The notes beneath the pieces were generated by a model, which saw only the letters and a program-made list of their open reading frames with translations, did not search any database and was not told where the DNA came from. 64,000 nt of DNA from Porphyromonadaceae bacterium FC4. GTDB taxonomy: Bacteria > Bacteroidota > Bacteroidia > Bacteroidales > Porphyromonadaceae. Positions 63,159 through 64,000 of this stretch are shown piece after piece (positions within the stretch are counted from its first letter, which is position 1; every line of letters begins with the position of its first letter). The position numbers were made by a program, and so were the translations under genes. The stretch lies in contig LT635553.1 of the NCBI GenBank assembly GCA_900120395.1, forward strand, positions 726,254-790,253, in the 5' to 3' direction.

Positions 63159-64000
63159 ATGATATACAAAGCAACAAAGTTGTTAGCCCTGGTATCCTTC
63201 ATGGGTATCATGGCGGTGGGTTGCAAGTCGCGGACTGCACCCTCCGGAAGCCATGCGGCGTTTGATGCCGGCAAGCCTATGGAGATCACCAGCTTCCAGC
63301 CGGACTCCGGGGGTATCGCTACCCAGATGATTATAGACGGCAAAAACTTTGGATCTGACACAACGGGACTAAGGGTCTACTTCGTGGATAGCCTGGGAAC
63401 TCGCCACCGTGGTGGGGTGGTCAGCTCCAATGGTGAAAAGATCTATCTGACGGTGCCCAAGCTCACCTACCTACGTACCCTACAGGTCGAAGTAGAGCGT
63501 GAAGGAGAGGGTGGTCAGTCCTATACTGCTAAAGCAGAAAACATGCCCTTCAAGTACCGTACTGAGATTTCTGTCACGACTCTGATCGGACAGGTGTCGG
63601 ACAATAACCAACTCCCGACTGTAGGAGGTACCTTTGCTGCTACCACCCTGTCAGCTCCGGCATTTGTGACACTGGATGATGAAGACAACCTCTTTATTAC
63701 CGAGCGTACTTTTGAGCTAGGTCCTTGTGCCCGCAATGAAAAGGGAAATACAGACGGCGGTTGGATATATGCCGGGAATCTACTTCTTGCTGATACCAAA
63801 AAACAGGAAGTACAAGTCCTGAAGTATCTAAATCATGAGCCACTCAATGCTCCAACATTCTCCGATGAAGAAGGAGAGGAGTCCATCTATGTGCCGGAGG
63901 ATAAAGCACAGTCGTACCTTCGTCTGCGTAAAGGTGCCAACTATGCGATCCAAAAGCAGGCAATGCTCTTTTCGGAAAACAACCCTTTCGGCGGAGATGG
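63159..64000 (+). CDS. IPT/TIG-domain lipoprotein (3' end outside window)
   Basis: A surface lipoprotein read for 280 residues before the window ends. Signal peptide with lipobox MAVGC; then an IPT/TIG immunoglobulin-like domain (ITSFQPDSGGIATQMIIDGKNFG to LTVPKLTYL), followed by a segment with APAFVTLDDEDNLFITERTF, the beginning of an NHL-like propeller as seen in Bacteroidetes SusCD-associated IPT/TIG-NHL proteins. Such proteins bind extracellular ligands; the ligand is unknown. The start ATG at 63159 begins the signal peptide. Confidence 0.8.
   Translation, partial: MIYKATKLLALVSFMGIMAVGCKSRTAPSGSHAAFDAGKPMEITSFQPDSGGIATQMIIDGKNFGSDTTGLRVYFVDSLGTRHRGGVVSSNGEKIYLTVPKLTYLRTLQVEVEREGEGGQSYTAKAENMPFKYRTEISVTTLIGQVSDNNQLPTVGGTFAATTLSAPAFVTLDDEDNLFITERTFELGPCARNEKGNTDGGWIYAGNLLLADTKKQEVQVLKYLNHEPLNAPTFSDEEGEESIYVPEDKAQSYLRLRKGANYAIQKQAMLFSENNPFGGD

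Overview
The window looks like a chromosomal segment of a Bacteroidales bacterium, most probably a Porphyromonas of the P. asaccharolytica/uenonis type (genus is inference). Supporting signs are promoters of the Bacteroidetes form TTTG-N19-TAnnTTTG, SusC/SusD outer-membrane pairs, many secreted lipoproteins, a DUF3408 gene and Bacteroidetes-type tyrosine recombinases from a conjugative element, and amino-acid fermentation genes (glutamate mutase pathway, serine dehydratase). The core is of moderate GC; one island at about 3.9-9.8 kb is clearly more AT-rich in its middle.

Layout. 1-3607: recQ (cut by the window edge) and recJ on the minus strand, translationally coupled. 3.9-9.8 kb: remnant of an integrative/conjugative element with a DUF3408 gene, an AT-rich cargo of two genes (an unknown 327-aa protein with a possible, faint RexA resemblance and a putAbiC-type abortive-infection membrane protein broken by two homopolymer frameshifts), a truncated integrase and an intact integrase. 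10.4-12.8 kb: MFS transporter and GH130 glycoside phosphorylase. 12.9-14.9 kb: an M16-like protein that has lost its zinc site, downstream of an Lrp/AsnC regulator. 15.3-15.9 kb: small outer-membrane barrel. 16.2-23.7 kb: a seven-gene operon from a clear promoter: glutamate mutase (small subunit, reactivase, large subunit), methylaspartate ammonia-lyase, DUF1446/AtuA-like protein, DUF4387 protein and a P-loop protein. 24.2-31.4 kb (minus): SusC, SusD, DUF4843 lipoprotein and PKD-like lipoprotein. 32.1-36.6 kb: serine dehydratase, a hemerythrin/RIC-like protein coupled to a LuxR-type regulator, and an ABC-F ATPase. 36.9-44.2 kb (minus): purH, mreB, mreC, mreD, PBP2 and rodA, the cell-shape locus. 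44.8-50.3 kb: UDP-glucose dehydrogenase, nicotinate phosphoribosyltransferase, OPT transporter, polyprenyl diphosphate synthase, then tRNA-Pro(GGG). 50.7-52.0 kb: an insertion sequence with doubled ends. 52.1-60.8 kb (minus): a five-gene secreted/outer-membrane locus with two different secreted nuclease-type enzymes, a fimbrillin-like lipoprotein, a TonB-dependent receptor and a DUF5689 protein, which I read as a candidate nucleic-acid scavenging system. 60.8-62.6 kb: an IS200-like REP-associated transposase embedded in GC-rich palindromes. 63.2 kb to the end: a TIG-domain lipoprotein, incomplete, with a long AG repeat in its leader.

Scattered through the window are eight copies of an intergenic element made of two tandem ~44-bp units, each holding a TTTCC-AGTA-GGAAA hairpin. 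It is a second, different REP-like family. The most interesting targets are the nucleic-acid scavenging locus with its shared modules, the REP/transposase cluster plus the dispersed hairpin repeats, the broken defence cargo, and the uncharacterised tail of the glutamate mutase operon. All family assignments are by eye from motifs; no searches were run.
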